From Modicisalibacter luteus DSM 23508 (GTDB lineage Bacteria; Pseudomonadota; Gammaproteobacteria; Pseudomonadales; Halomonadaceae): DNA of 64,000 nt. The position numbers were made by a program, and so were the translations under genes. The stretch spans positions 62,001 through 126,000 of the forward strand of contig NZ_KB899998.1 of the NCBI RefSeq assembly GCF_000378505.1. Direction: 5' to 3'. The notes under the pieces were generated by a model that worked only from the letters and a program-made list of their open reading frames with translations, was not told the origin of the DNA and did no database searches. Shown one piece after another: positions 1 through 8,612 of this stretch (its first letter is position 1; every line of letters starts with the position of its first letter).

Positions 1-69
1 CTCGTCGAGGATCTTGACGGAAAGTCGGGCGCCGCCGCGGGCGGCGGCGGGTGTTGTAGCGTTACTCAT
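1..69 (-). CDS. dut: dUTP diphosphatase, N-terminal fragment
   Basis: Only the first 23 codons are inside the window. They start with an Ala/Gly/Arg-rich stretch and then read RLSVKILDE, matching the first beta strand of Dut (VKILD). Dut hydrolyses dUTP to dUMP and pyrophosphate, keeping uracil out of DNA and feeding thymidylate synthesis. The ATG overlaps the coaBC stop as ATGA, so the two are probably translationally coupled. The coaBC-dut order is usual in gammaproteobacteria, which supports the call despite the short fragment. Confidence 0.8.
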   Translation of the reverse strand, partial: MSNATTPAAARGGARLSVKILDE

Positions 70-1388
70 GGGGTGTCCTGTTGGGGCGTCTGCAGCGCCT
101 CGCGTTGCTTGGCGTGAAAGCGCTCCATGACGGTGGTAATGATCGCATCGGCCAAGGTGGCCTTGCTCTGGGGTGGCAGTTCGAGACGGCCCGACTCGCT
201 GGTGGTGTCGCGCCACAGGAGCAGGGCGGCGTTCTCGTCGGCACCAAAACCCAGGCCGGCCTGACTGACATCGTTGGCGACGATCATGTCGAGATTCTTG
301 CGCACCAGCTTGTCGCGGGCATAGGACTCGACATCGCGCGTCTCGGCAGCGAAACCGACCACGAACGGGCGTGGTTCGGCAACGGCTATTGCGGCAACGA
401 TGTCGGGATTCTTGACCAGGCGCAGTTCCAGTGCCTCATCTCCCGATGTCTTCTTGATCTTGTGCTCGCTGAATCGCTCTGCCCGGTAGTCGGCAACGGC
501 GGCACAGCCGATAAAGATGTCGCTGTCGATGGCGGACTGCCGTGCCGCCTCATACATTTCATTGGTCGACTCGACGTCGATACGCTCGACGCCAGCCGGC
601 GTGGGCAGGTTGACCGGGCCGCTGATCAGGCGAACTCGGGCGCCCCGTCGGGCGGCGGCGGCTGCCAGGGCGTAGCCCATCTTCCCCGAGCTGTGGTTGG
701 TCAGGTAACGCACCGGATCCAGCGGCTCGCGTGTCGGCCCGGCGGTCAGCGTAATGGCCAGTCCCAGGGCATCGAGCGAAACAGTATCGTCCGGTGCGGA
801 ATCGATAGAGGCACTGGCAGAGGCCGACTCAAGAGGGAGGTTGTCTGCCGGTGCGAACAGCATTGCGACGATGGCTTCGGGCTCCAGCATGCGACCTGGG
901 CCGATGTCTCCACAGGCCTGGTCTCCTGCATCGGGTCCGAGCAGACGCCAGCCATACTCCGTGAGGCGGGTGACGTTGTCCTGAGTGGCCGGGTGGCGCC
1001 ACATGGCCTGATTCATGGCCGGCGCCATCATGCAGTCGGCTTGCGTGGCTAGGCACAAGGTGGTGAGCAGATCGTCGGCATGGCCATGGGCGAGGCGTGC
1101 CATCAGGTCCGCCGTGGCCGGAGCAATCAGTACTATGTCGGCCCAGCGGGCCATCTCGATATGCCCCATGCCGGCTTCCGCCTCCGGGTCGAGCAGTGAG
1201 GTGCGCACCGCCTCGCCGGTCAGGGCCTGCAACGTCAACGGCGTAATGAACGCCTGGGCTCCCTCGGTCATCACTACGCGGACCTCGGCCCCGGCCTTCT
1301 TCAACAGCCGCGCCAGGTGAGCGCTCTTATAAGCAGCGATGCCGGCGCTGATGCCCAGCAAAATGCGCTTTCCGGCCAGATGCGACAT
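66..1388 (-). CDS. coaBC: bifunctional phosphopantothenoylcysteine decarboxylase / phosphopantothenate-cysteine ligase
   Basis: About 440 residues carry out two steps of coenzyme A synthesis: CTP-dependent joining of cysteine to phosphopantothenate, then FMN-dependent decarboxylation. The N-terminal CoaC flavoprotein half has the GISAGIAAYKS start, GHIEMARWAD with the active-site His, PAMNQAMW, and QACGDIGPGRM with the conserved Cys. The C-terminal CoaB half has GPTREPLDPVRYLTNHSSGK and the KIKK motif. The ATG giving MSHLAGKR was chosen because AGGA lies just upstream; an in-frame TTG three codons earlier is less likely. A 20-residue Ser/Ala/Asp-rich linker joins the halves and may be lineage-specific. 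Confidence 0.95.
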   Translation of the reverse strand: MSHLAGKRILLGISAGIAAYKSAHLARLLKKAGAEVRVVMTEGAQAFITPLTLQALTGEAVRTSLLDPEAEAGMGHIEMARWADIVLIAPATADLMARLAHGHADDLLTTLCLATQADCMMAPAMNQAMWRHPATQDNVTRLTEYGWRLLGPDAGDQACGDIGPGRMLEPEAIVAMLFAPADNLPLESASASASIDSAPDDTVSLDALGLAITLTAGPTREPLDPVRYLTNHSSGKMGYALAAAAARRGARVRLISGPVNLPTPAGVERIDVESTNEMYEAARQSAIDSDIFIGCAAVADYRAERFSEHKIKKTSGDEALELRLVKNPDIVAAIAVAEPRPFVVGFAAETRDVESYARDKLVRKNLDMIVANDVSQAGLGFGADENAALLLWRDTTSESGRLELPPQSKATLADAIITTVMERFHAKQREALQTPQQDTP

Positions 1389-1579
1389 GGCAAGCAATCC
1401 TAGTGATCCCGGTGGGTTACCTTACCATTACGTGCACGCTTTTGCGTAGCGCAACCGTTTGCCAGGCGGCGTGGCGCTGTCAGTAATGGCGTACATGAAA
1501 AGAGTAGGTTGCCGATTCAGACTAGCTGCGAATGTCGCGTAATGTAAGTCCCGGTGCGTCTATGTAACGAGGAGAGGGG

Positions 1580-2254
1580 ATGGGGATCCGGGACTGGCCC
1601 GAGGGCGAGCGACCGCGTGAAAAGCTGTTGTCGTTGGGGGCGGCGGCATTGTCGGATGCGGAACTGCTGGCGATCTTTCTGCGCGTGGGCGTGAAGGGTC
1701 GCTCGGCGGTGGATCTGGCGCGGGATCTCTTGAGTGGCTTTGGCGGGCTACGCCAGTTGCTGGAAGCTGACCGTACGCTTTTCTGTGCTGAGCATGGGCT
1801 GGGGGAGGCCAAGTTCGTGCAGCTACAGGCGGTGCTGGAACTCTCCCGCCGTCACCTGGCCAGCCAGATCGAACGTGGTGGCGCGCTCACCTCGCCCGCC
1901 CTGGTCCGTGCCTTTCTGTCATCGCACCTGCGTCACCTCGGTCACGAGGAGTTCGCTGCGCTGTTTTTGGATACCCAGCATCACGTGATTCGCTTCGAAT
2001 CGATGTTTCGTGGCACGCTGGACAGTGCCTCGGTCTACCCACGGGAGGTGGCCCGGCGCGCGCTGGAGTTGGGCGCTGGTGCGGTGATCTTCGCTCACAA
2101 TCATCCATCGGGCGTTGCCGAGCCCAGCGGGGCCGACCGGCGTATCACCGAGCGGCTCAGGGAGGCGCTGGGCCTGTTCGATATTCGGGTGCTGGACCAT
2201 TTCGTGGTGGGTGATGGTGAAGTGGTGTCGTTTGCGGAACGCGGCTGGCTATAA
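1580..2254 (+). CDS. radC: RadC family JAB-domain protein
   Basis: The 224-residue product has a helix-hairpin-helix-like N-terminus (about residues 1-95) and a C-terminal JAB/MPN domain with the metal motif [14 protein letters not shown] around residues 173-186. Its role is unsettled: the early DNA-repair assignment has been questioned, and the JAB fold suggests a metal-dependent hydrolase. A GAGGAG lies just before the ATG. It is divergent from coaBC and upstream of rpmB-rpmG, the standard gammaproteobacterial order. Confidence 0.93.
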   Translation: MGIRDWPEGERPREKLLSLGAAALSDAELLAIFLRVGVKGRSAVDLARDLLSGFGGLRQLLEADRTLFCAEHGLGEAKFVQLQAVLELSRRHLASQIERGGALTSPALVRAFLSSHLRHLGHEEFAALFLDTQHHVIRFESMFRGTLDSASVYPREVARRALELGAGAVIFAHNHPSGVAEPSGADRRITERLREALGLFDIRVLDHFVVGDGEVVSFAERGWL

Positions 2255-2404
2255 AGCGCAACTGGATGCACTCAGTCAGGCGGGGGTAAAAATCGAATTG
2301 CGATGCGTGTTTGCACCGGCAAACCCCGCTCACGCGTCGATTCAGCCTGGCCTGACTATTGTTCGCTCAGTTCCCTGGCACAGGGTTTGTTGAAGTAGAA
2401 AACG

Positions 2405-2433
2405 TTGCCGTGGCGGCATGTCTCTGGTATAAA
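2405..2433 (+). promoter_or_regulatory. sigma-70 promoter for rpmB-rpmG
   Basis: TTGCCG and TATAAA are separated by exactly 17 bases, close to consensus on both hexamers. It lies about 115 bases before the rpmB start and after radC, so the ribosomal protein genes have their own promoter and a long leader. I saw nothing else in the 295-base radC-rpmB gap. Confidence 0.7.
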
Positions 2434-2549
2434 GTACGCCCTTTGACTTCCTTGGGTTAATTAAGGGGCGGAAGGCGGTTACCTGCCATTCTCTCTTCCC
2501 GGTTTGCCCGACAGGTTTTGAACAACTCGCCCAGCGGTTGGAGGCTCTC

Positions 2550-2786
2550 ATGTCCAAAGTATGTCAGGTTACCGGCAAGCGTCCGGTGACTGGTAATAAC
2601 GTATCACACTCCCAGCGCAAGACGCGTCGTCGTTTCGTGCCCAATCTGCATACCCATCGGTTCTGGGTAGAGTCCGAGAAGCGCTTCGTCAAGCTGCGCA
2701 TCTCATCCAAGGGCATGCGCATCATCGATAAGAAGGGCATCGAAGAGGTGCTTGTAGACATCCGCAAGCGCGGCGAGCAGATCTAA
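2550..2786 (+). CDS. rpmB: 50S ribosomal protein L28
   Basis: The 78-residue basic protein begins [20 protein letters not shown], the hallmark of bL28, and has the expected family length. It is a structural component of the large ribosomal subunit. The ATG was preferred over an in-frame TTG four codons upstream because GGAGG sits at the right distance before it and the conserved start MSKVCQ follows. rpmG begins 12 bases after the stop, so the two are co-transcribed. Confidence 0.97.
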   Translation: MSKVCQVTGKRPVTGNNVSHSQRKTRRRFVPNLHTHRFWVESEKRFVKLRISSKGMRIIDKKGIEEVLVDIRKRGEQI

Positions 2787-2798
2787 GGGAGTTGCATC

Positions 2799-2954
2799 AT
2801 GCGTGACAAGATCAAGTTGGTGTCCAGCGCCGGTACCGGCCACTTCTACACCACAGCAAAGAACAAGCGTAATACGCCGGACAAGCTTGAATTCAAGAAG
2901 TACGATCCGGTGGTTCGTAAGCACGTGATTTACCGGGAAGCCAAGATCAAGTGA
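2799..2954 (+). CDS. rpmG: 50S ribosomal protein L33
   Basis: This 51-residue frame starts [19 protein letters not shown] and ends YREAKIK, typical of gammaproteobacterial bL33 in length and sequence. It lacks the two CxxC pairs of zinc-binding L33 paralogues, so it is the C-minus form. AAGGGAG precedes the ATG. It is the last gene before a strong intrinsic terminator. Confidence 0.97.
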   Translation: MRDKIKLVSSAGTGHFYTTAKNKRNTPDKLEFKKYDPVVRKHVIYREAKIK

Positions 2955-3003
2955 TCTGAGAGCCTCCGTGGCAGATCGGGTTTTATAGACCCGGCCCGCC
3001 GAG

Positions 3004-3031
3004 AAAGACCCGGCCAAGGCCGGGTCTTTTT
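3004..3031 (+). terminator. intrinsic terminator after rpmG
   Basis: AAAGACCCGGCC and GGCCGGGTCTTT form a 12-bp perfect stem around a two-base centre (so a loop of about four to six in practice), followed by a T run. It separates the rpmBG transcript from mutM. Confidence 0.9.
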
Positions 3032-3065
3032 GTATCTGCATCAGACGTTGTAAGTGGAGTTTCTC

Positions 3066-3896
3066 ATGCCCGAGCTACCCGAAGTCGAAACCACACGTCG
3101 CGGCATTGCACCGCACATCGTGGGTCGCGAGATTACCGAGGTAGTGGTCCGAGAGCGGCGGCTGCGTACTCCGGTTCCCGAGGACCTGATCGATCGTCTG
3201 ATTGGTCAACGTATCGGTGAGCTGGGACGACGTGCCAAGTACCTGTTGCTTCCGGTGCAGTCGCCGGAGGGCAATGAGCGTACGCTAGTCTGGCATTTGG
3301 GAATGTCGGGGAGCCTGCGTATCGCCCGGGTTGGAGATCTCCCCAAGAAGCATGACCATGTCGATGTAGTCGTCGAGGATGGCAGTGTCCTGCGCTATCA
3401 CGACCCCCGCCGCTTCGGCTTCGTCGATTGGCTGCAGGGCGACCTCGACAGCGATTCTCGCTTCCGCCGACTGGGGCCAGAGCCGCTGTCACCGGACTTC
3501 ACCGGGGAGCGGCTGTACACGATGTCACGCGGGAAGCGTCTGGCGGTCAAGCCGTTTCTGATGGATAACGCGATTGTCGTAGGTGTAGGCAATATCTACG
3601 CTACCGAAGCCTTGTATATGGCAGGCATTGATCCGCGTCGGGCGGCGGGGAGAATCTCGCGTGAACGTTACCTACGCTTGGCCGAAGCAGTGCGTGACGT
3701 GCTAGCCGCCGCCATCACCCAAGGTGGCACCACCCTGCGTGACTTTGTCAGTGGTACCGGCGAGCCGGGCTATTTCGCCCAGCGTCTCAATGTCTATGGT
3801 CGGGCTGGTCAGGCTTGCCGGCAGTGTGGCGATGAGCTGCGACTGATTACGTTGGGTCAGAGGGCGAGTGTCTATTGTGCTCACTGCCAAACCTGA
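3066..3896 (+). CDS. mutM: formamidopyrimidine-DNA glycosylase
   Basis: The 276-residue base-excision-repair enzyme removes 8-oxoguanine and formamidopyrimidines and nicks the abasic site. The start is fixed by chemistry: the catalytic proline must be residue 2, as in [13 protein letters not shown], with Glu3 also present and Lys58 in [10 protein letters not shown]-terminal zinc finger CRQC-X16-CAHC is intact. An upstream in-frame start would bury the catalytic proline. A GGAG lies seven bases before the ATG. Confidence 0.97.
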   Translation: MPELPEVETTRRGIAPHIVGREITEVVVRERRLRTPVPEDLIDRLIGQRIGELGRRAKYLLLPVQSPEGNERTLVWHLGMSGSLRIARVGDLPKKHDHVDVVVEDGSVLRYHDPRRFGFVDWLQGDLDSDSRFRRLGPEPLSPDFTGERLYTMSRGKRLAVKPFLMDNAIVVGVGNIYATEALYMAGIDPRRAAGRISRERYLRLAEAVRDVLAAAITQGGTTLRDFVSGTGEPGYFAQRLNVYGRAGQACRQCGDELRLITLGQRASVYCAHCQT

Positions 3897-3980
3897 CACA
3901 CCACGGGCTGGCCATTGCACGTCGACATCCAGACAAGCCGAACGTCATATATCGATACGCATTTTCCTTCCTGTCATCCT

Positions 3981-4000
3981 TGCGCGTTAGAATACGCGCA
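3981..4000 (+). promoter_or_regulatory. -10-like hexamer inside a perfect 7-bp dyad, before the rlmI-like gene
   Basis: TGCGCGT and ACGCGCA flank TAGAAT exactly, 27 bases before the GTG start of the methyltransferase gene. TAGAAT is a good -10 element, but I see no convincing -35. The dyad could be a repressor site over the promoter or simply a GC-rich promoter context. Confidence 0.4.
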
Positions 4001-4026
4001 GTCCTTTCATTCTGACGGAGAGTTCC

Positions 4027-5217
4027 GTGTCCGAACGCCTGCGCCTCAAGAAGAATGCCGACCGTCGTCTCAAGGCGGGGCATCTTTGGCTCTATTCCAA
4101 CGAGATCGATATCGAGGCGACGCCGCTCAAGGGAGTCGAGCCCGGTGCCCAAGCCATTATCGAGGCTGCCAACGGCAAGCCGCTGGGGGTGGCCTACGTC
4201 AATCCGCATTCACTCATCTGTGCTCGGGTGGTCTCGCGTGACGCCAACGTACGCCTCGACCGCTCATTGCTGGTGCATCGCTTCAATCAGGCGCTGGCGC
4301 TGCGTCAGCGGTTGTTTGCCAAGCCGTTCTATCGACTGATTCATGGTGAGGGCGACCTGTTGCCTGGCCTGATAGTCGATCGCTTCGACGACGTGCTGGT
4401 CGTCCAACTCAACACGTTGGGTATGGAGCATCTGGGCGATGAGATCGTTGCCGCATTGGATAAGGTACTGTCGCCGCGGGCCATCGTGTTCAAGAACGAC
4501 TCTTCCGGGCGACGCCAGGAGCAGCTTGAGCGTCAGGTCGAGGTGGTCTTTGGCGAATTGCCGGAGCAGGTCCTGCTGGAAGAGAACGGCGTACGCTTCG
4601 TCGCACCGGTGATCGATGGCCAGAAAACTGGCTGGTTCTACGATCATCGCGCCAATCGCGCCTGGCTCAATGGACTTGTGGCCGGCAAGCGTGTGCTCGA
4701 CGTGTTCAGTTACGTTGGCGGTTGGGGCGTACAGGCGGCCGCCCATGGGGCGACGGAAGTACTGTGCATCGATAGTTCCGCCGAGGCGCTGGAGCGTGTC
4801 GCCGAGAATGCGGCGCTCAATGGACTTGCCGAGCAGGTAGCCATCGGCGAGGGCGATGCCTTTGAGGCGCTGGCCGCGCTCAAGGCCGAAGGCGAGCAGT
4901 TCGACGTGATCGTGCTCGATCCGCCGGCTTTCATCAAGAAGCGCAAGGATATTCCTAACGGCGAGCGAGCCTATTCGCGTCTCAACCGCGAGGCTATGCG
5001 CCTTCTGGGGCGCGACGGCCTGCTGCTGAGTGCTTCATGCTCGATGCACTTGGCGCCTGAGCGACTGGTCGAATGCGTGCGTGGCGCGGTACGTCACCAG
5101 GACCGGCATGGCCAGATCATCTACCAGGGTGGTCAGGGCTCGGACCATCCGGTGCATCCATCGATTCCCGAGACGGCCTACCTCAAGGCGCTGGGCGTAC
5201 GCGTCTTCCGCGACTAG
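4027..5217 (+). CDS. rlmI: class I SAM-dependent rRNA (cytosine-C5) methyltransferase, RlmI-like
   Basis: The 396-residue protein matches E. coli RlmI in length and architecture: an N-terminal PUA-like domain (about residues 1-75), a linking domain with the GEGDLLPGLIVDRF stretch, then a Rossmann methyltransferase domain with VLDVFSYVGGWG binding SAM and the catalytic LDPPAF motif, followed by a SASCSMH segment near the end. RlmI methylates 23S rRNA C1962; the exact target here is inferred. Translation starts at GTG behind a GGAG. The next gene follows after 10 bases. Confidence 0.85.
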   Translation: MSERLRLKKNADRRLKAGHLWLYSNEIDIEATPLKGVEPGAQAIIEAANGKPLGVAYVNPHSLICARVVSRDANVRLDRSLLVHRFNQALALRQRLFAKPFYRLIHGEGDLLPGLIVDRFDDVLVVQLNTLGMEHLGDEIVAALDKVLSPRAIVFKNDSSGRRQEQLERQVEVVFGELPEQVLLEENGVRFVAPVIDGQKTGWFYDHRANRAWLNGLVAGKRVLDVFSYVGGWGVQAAAHGATEVLCIDSSAEALERVAENAALNGLAEQVAIGEGDAFEALAALKAEGEQFDVIVLDPPAFIKKRKDIPNGERAYSRLNREAMRLLGRDGLLLSASCSMHLAPERLVECVRGAVRHQDRHGQIIYQGGQGSDHPVHPSIPETAYLKALGVRVFRD

Positions 5218-5227
5218 GGGAAGTTCC

Positions 5228-5557
5228 GTGACGGCCTCGGGTGAACTTTGCCTGTTTGCGCATTCCAATGCGCTGTTGGTCAGTCATGTACGGAATGTGC
5301 TCCAGGCAGCCGGCGTTGACTGCGAACTGCGCAACATGGCGCTGGGTGGTGGGGCTGGTGAGCTACCACTCAGTGAGTGCGAGCCGGAGATCTGGGTCGC
5401 GGCGCGTCATTACGGACAGGCCATGGCCCTGTTGCACGAAGCCCTGCATGGGCCGGATGATGTGCCGTCTTCCTGGTATTGCCGACAATGCGGCGAGACG
5501 CTCGATGGCGTGTTTGACGCCTGCTGGCAATGCAGCACGCCCCGTAACAAGGAATGA
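5228..5557 (+). CDS. DUF2007 domain protein with C-terminal zinc ribbon
   Basis: The 109-residue protein combines an N-terminal DUF2007 (putative signal-transducing) fold, beginning ELCLFAHSNALLVSHVRNVL, with a C-terminal zinc ribbon carrying CRQC and CWQC pairs near residues 85-104. Function is unknown. The GTG start is 10 bases after the methyltransferase stop and behind GGGGAAG, so it is probably co-transcribed with that gene. Confidence 0.8.
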   Translation: MTASGELCLFAHSNALLVSHVRNVLQAAGVDCELRNMALGGGAGELPLSECEPEIWVAARHYGQAMALLHEALHGPDDVPSSWYCRQCGETLDGVFDACWQCSTPRNKE

Positions 5558-5610
5558 TGAGAAGGGGCAGCGCTGGTCTGCCTTTTCGCAACGCTGTTCA
5601 GGGAGTCCGT

Positions 5611-6051
5611 ATGAGCTGGGACCTGCCCGATCCCTTCGTCCTCGAAATTACGGTCGCCGAAGCGGCCATTGACGTCTATGGTCATGCCAATAATGCCGAG
5701 TACCTACGCTGGGTAGAGCGAGTGAGCTGGGCGCACTCCCACGATTTGGGCCTGAGTATCGATGACTATCGCCAGCACGACCGAGCCATGGCAGTGCATC
5801 GTCACGAACTCGACTATCTGGCCCCGGCGCATGCCGGTGACCGACTGGCGATGGCAACCTGGATCGTCGCCTGTGACGGGCGCATGACCCTGACGCGCCG
5901 TTTCCAGCTCCAGCGGCCGGATGATGGCGCGACATTGTTGCGGGCGCGCACCCGCTTTGCGTGCATCGCTCTCTCAACGGGTAGGCCGCGACGCCTACCG
6001 GCGGCCTATATCGATATCTACGGCGGGGCGCTGGTCGATGAGGAGAACTAA
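5611..6051 (+). CDS. acyl-CoA thioesterase, hotdog fold (4HBT/YbgC-like)
   Basis: The 146-residue protein shows the 4HBT signature around VYGHANNAEYLRWVE (about residues 19-33), the segment that carries the thioesterase active site in this family. It probably hydrolyses acyl-CoA thioesters; the substrate cannot be read from sequence. A frame extends upstream to the previous stop, but the ATG giving MSWDLPDPF has GGGAGT at proper distance and fits family length, so it was chosen. Confidence 0.82.
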   Translation: MSWDLPDPFVLEITVAEAAIDVYGHANNAEYLRWVERVSWAHSHDLGLSIDDYRQHDRAMAVHRHELDYLAPAHAGDRLAMATWIVACDGRMTLTRRFQLQRPDDGATLLRARTRFACIALSTGRPRRLPAAYIDIYGGALVDEEN

Positions 6052-6178
6052 CGTCGAATATTGTTCTGTCATTGCTTGATTGGGTAAATAAATCGGCTTT
6101 TCCTTCCTTTGTTTAAAGAATGATGTTTCGTTCTGTGCCGTTGTTTTAACGCAATTGACGCCTTGTGCTGTACTTAGT

Positions 6179-6196
6179 GAGTAACCTGATTTACTC
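6179..6196. promoter_or_regulatory. inverted repeat before ald
   Basis: GAGTAA and TTACTC are perfectly complementary with six bases between them, 20 bases before the ald ATG in an AT-rich stretch that is unlike the surrounding coding DNA. It could be an operator (alanine dehydrogenase genes are often under Lrp/AsnC-type control) or a 5'-UTR hairpin. No regulator is encoded beside it. Confidence 0.35.
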
Positions 6197-6216
6197 CATC
6201 GTGTGCAGGAGGGGTC

Positions 6217-7332
6217 ATGAAGATCGCTGTTCCCAAGGAAATCAAGAACCATGAATATCGCGTCGCCCTGACACCCACCGGTGTACGCGAATTGGTCGAG
6301 TGTGGTCATCAAGTGACCGTGGAGGCTTCGGCTGGCGAGGGATCGGGCTTTCCCGATGGCGACTACCAGGCCGCTGGCGCCGATATCGAACAGGATATCG
6401 ACACGCTCTGGCGTAGCGCCGAACTGATCGTCAAGGTCAAGGAGCCGCAGCCCGATGAAGTTGCCAGGCTTGGAGAAGGCCAGACCCTATTTACCTATCT
6501 GCACTTGGCCGCCGAGGAAAACCTGACTCGTGGGCTCATGGAGTCCGGCGCGACTTGCATCGCTTACGAGACCATCACCGATCGTGACGGCGGCTTGCCG
6601 TTACTGGCTCCGATGAGCCGGGTGGCGGGGCGCATGGCCGTGCAGGCTGGTGCACATAGCCTGGAAAAGGCTCAGGGTGGTTCGGGTGTGCTATTACCCG
6701 GCGTTCCGGGGGTAGCACCGGCCAGCGTTACCGTCATCGGTGGCGGCGTGGTCGGTGAGAATGCCGCGCGTATGGCATTGGGGCTAGGGGCCGAGGTTTC
6801 GGTACTCGACAAGTCACTGGCACGCCTGGAAGTGCTTGACCATCGCTACCAGGGCCGGCTTCGTACCGTGTATTCGACATCAGACGCCCTGGACGAAGCG
6901 ATCCACCGTTCCGATTTGATTATCGGTGCAGTATTAGTGCCCGGTGCCGCTGCGCCCAAGCTGATCACCCGGGGACAACTTGGCGAGATGCGTCCCGGTA
7001 GCGTGCTCGTCGACGTAGCCATCGACCAGGGCGGCTGCTTCGAGACCAGCAAGGCCACGACCCACGCCGAACCCACCTATGTTGTCGATGGCATCGTGCA
7101 TTACTGCGTGGCCAACATGCCCGGGGCGGTGGCACGCACCTCCACCCAGGCATTGACCAATGCCACCCTGCCGTTTGTCATCGCTCTGGCGCAGAAGGGC
7201 TGGAAGCAGGCGCTGGCCGATGATCCTCACTTCCTGGCTGGTCTCAACGTGCACGCCGGTAAGATTGCTCATCCGGCGGTGGCCGAGGCCTTCGGCCTGG
7301 AAAATGTTGATCCGCGTAGCGAGATAGAGTGA
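6217..7332 (+). CDS. ald: alanine dehydrogenase
   Basis: The 371-residue NAD-dependent enzyme interconverts L-alanine with pyruvate and ammonia. It begins [20 protein letters not shown] and carries the substrate-binding Lys in VKVKEPQ (near residue 75) and the catalytic His in [11 protein letters not shown] (near residue 97), followed by a Rossmann domain with [15 protein letters not shown]. Length matches the family. AGGAGG lies just before the ATG, predicting strong translation. It stands alone between an AT-rich promoter region and a downstream hairpin. Confidence 0.96.
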   Translation: MKIAVPKEIKNHEYRVALTPTGVRELVECGHQVTVEASAGEGSGFPDGDYQAAGADIEQDIDTLWRSAELIVKVKEPQPDEVARLGEGQTLFTYLHLAAEENLTRGLMESGATCIAYETITDRDGGLPLLAPMSRVAGRMAVQAGAHSLEKAQGGSGVLLPGVPGVAPASVTVIGGGVVGENAARMALGLGAEVSVLDKSLARLEVLDHRYQGRLRTVYSTSDALDEAIHRSDLIIGAVLVPGAAAPKLITRGQLGEMRPGSVLVDVAIDQGGCFETSKATTHAEPTYVVDGIVHYCVANMPGAVARTSTQALTNATLPFVIALAQKGWKQALADDPHFLAGLNVHAGKIAHPAVAEAFGLENVDPRSEIE

Positions 7333-7338
7333 GCCATT

Positions 7339-7366
7339 CCGCCGGCCTGTGGCCGGCGGTCGCTTT
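7339..7366 (+). terminator. stem-loop after ald, terminator with a weak tail
   Basis: CCGCCGGCC and GGCCGGCGG form a perfect 9-bp stem with a 3-base loop seven bases after the ald stop. The T run after it is short (CGCTTT), so termination may be partial. Confidence 0.65.
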
Positions 7367-7428
7367 AAAAAGCGCCAACGTTGTACACTAGGCGTAATTT
7401 ACCCTCGCTTACGTAGATACGCCTACTC

Positions 7429-8442
7429 ATGGAAAAAACTCGCGTTCTTACCGGTATCACGACTACCGGCACGCCGCACCTCGGCAACTACGTCGGTGCC
7501 ATCAAACCGGCGATCGACGCCAGCCAGGACCCCAATGTCCAGTCCTACTACTTCCTCGCGGATTTACATGCGCTAATCAAGTGCCAGGATCCCAAGCGCG
7601 TTCAGGAGTCACGCCTGGAGATAGCTGCCACCTGGCTGGCGCTGGGTCTGGATACCGACAATGCTATCTTCTATCGCCAGTCGGACATTCCCGAGATTCC
7701 CGAGCTGACCTGGATGCTTTCCTGCGTCTGCGCCAAGGGGCTGATGAACCGGGCGCACGCCTATAAGGCCGCTGTGGCCGATAATGAGGCCGCGGGCCAG
7801 CAGGATTTGGACAAGGGCGTGACCATGGGCCTGTTCAGCTATCCGGTACTGATGGCCGCCGACATTCTCATGTTCAATGCCAACAAGGTGCCGGTGGGAC
7901 GCGACCAGATCCAGCACATCGAGATGGCACGTGACATGGGCGGCCGCTTCAACCACCTCTTCAAGGGACAGTACTTTTCGTTGCCCGAGGCGGTGGTCGA
8001 CGAAAAGGTCGAGGTGTTGGGTGGGCTTGATGGGCGCAAGATGTCCAAGAGTTACAACAACACCATTCCGCTGTTTGTTTCCGAGAAGAAGCTGCTCAAG
8101 CTGGTGCGCAAGATCAAGACCAACTCGTTGGAGCCCGGCGAGCCGAAGGATCCCGACTCCTGTACGCTATTCCAGATCTACTCGGCCTTCGCCACGGCGG
8201 AAGATACAGAGGCCATGCGTCAGCGCTATCGCGACGGCATTGGTTGGGGCGACGCCAAAAACGAACTCTTCGAGTATCTGAATGCCCATCTGCGCGAGCC
8301 GCGCGAGCGCTACCAGGCACTCTTGGAGGACCCCGGCCATATCGAGGATGTGTTGCTCAAGGGCGCTGAGCGTGCCCGTGCCGAAGCAGCGCCGTTCATG
8401 GACAAACTGCGCCACGCGGTGGGTCTGGGGCGCTTCATCTAA
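7429..8442 (+). CDS. trpS: tryptophanyl-tRNA synthetase
   Basis: The 337-residue class I aminoacyl-tRNA synthetase charges tRNA-Trp. It has the HIGH-type motif as [12 protein letters not shown] near residue 13 and KMSKS in [14 protein letters not shown] near residue 203. Length matches the E. coli enzyme. It is monocistronic, ending in a strong UUCG-loop terminator. Regulation cannot be read from the 96-base upstream gap. Confidence 0.97.
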   Translation: MEKTRVLTGITTTGTPHLGNYVGAIKPAIDASQDPNVQSYYFLADLHALIKCQDPKRVQESRLEIAATWLALGLDTDNAIFYRQSDIPEIPELTWMLSCVCAKGLMNRAHAYKAAVADNEAAGQQDLDKGVTMGLFSYPVLMAADILMFNANKVPVGRDQIQHIEMARDMGGRFNHLFKGQYFSLPEAVVDEKVEVLGGLDGRKMSKSYNNTIPLFVSEKKLLKLVRKIKTNSLEPGEPKDPDSCTLFQIYSAFATAEDTEAMRQRYRDGIGWGDAKNELFEYLNAHLREPRERYQALLEDPGHIEDVLLKGAERARAEAAPFMDKLRHAVGLGRFI

Positions 8443-8460
8443 CGATTGTCATGTACTGCC

Positions 8461-8485
8461 AAAGGCGCCTTCGGGCGCCTTTTTC
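8461..8485 (+). terminator. intrinsic terminator after trpS
   Basis: AAAGGCGCC and GGCGCCTTT pair perfectly around a TTCG tetraloop and run into TTTTT, 18 bases after the trpS stop. This is a textbook Rho-independent terminator. Confidence 0.95.
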
Positions 8486-8612
8486 GTATGAGTGCTACTT
8501 ATTCATTTTGGGAATCAATACGATTGTTCTTATGCATTTCTCTATGCCTGAGTAAAAAGGTAGGCTTTGGCCAATCTGGCTCAGGCGAGCCAGCTTGCAT
8601 AGGAGGGTCTGC

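Noticed and set aside
81-1052. Long plus-strand open frame of 323 codons opposite coaBC
   Set aside because: It is an antisense shadow of coaBC, a clear homologue with both enzyme domains; the antisense translation shows no family features.
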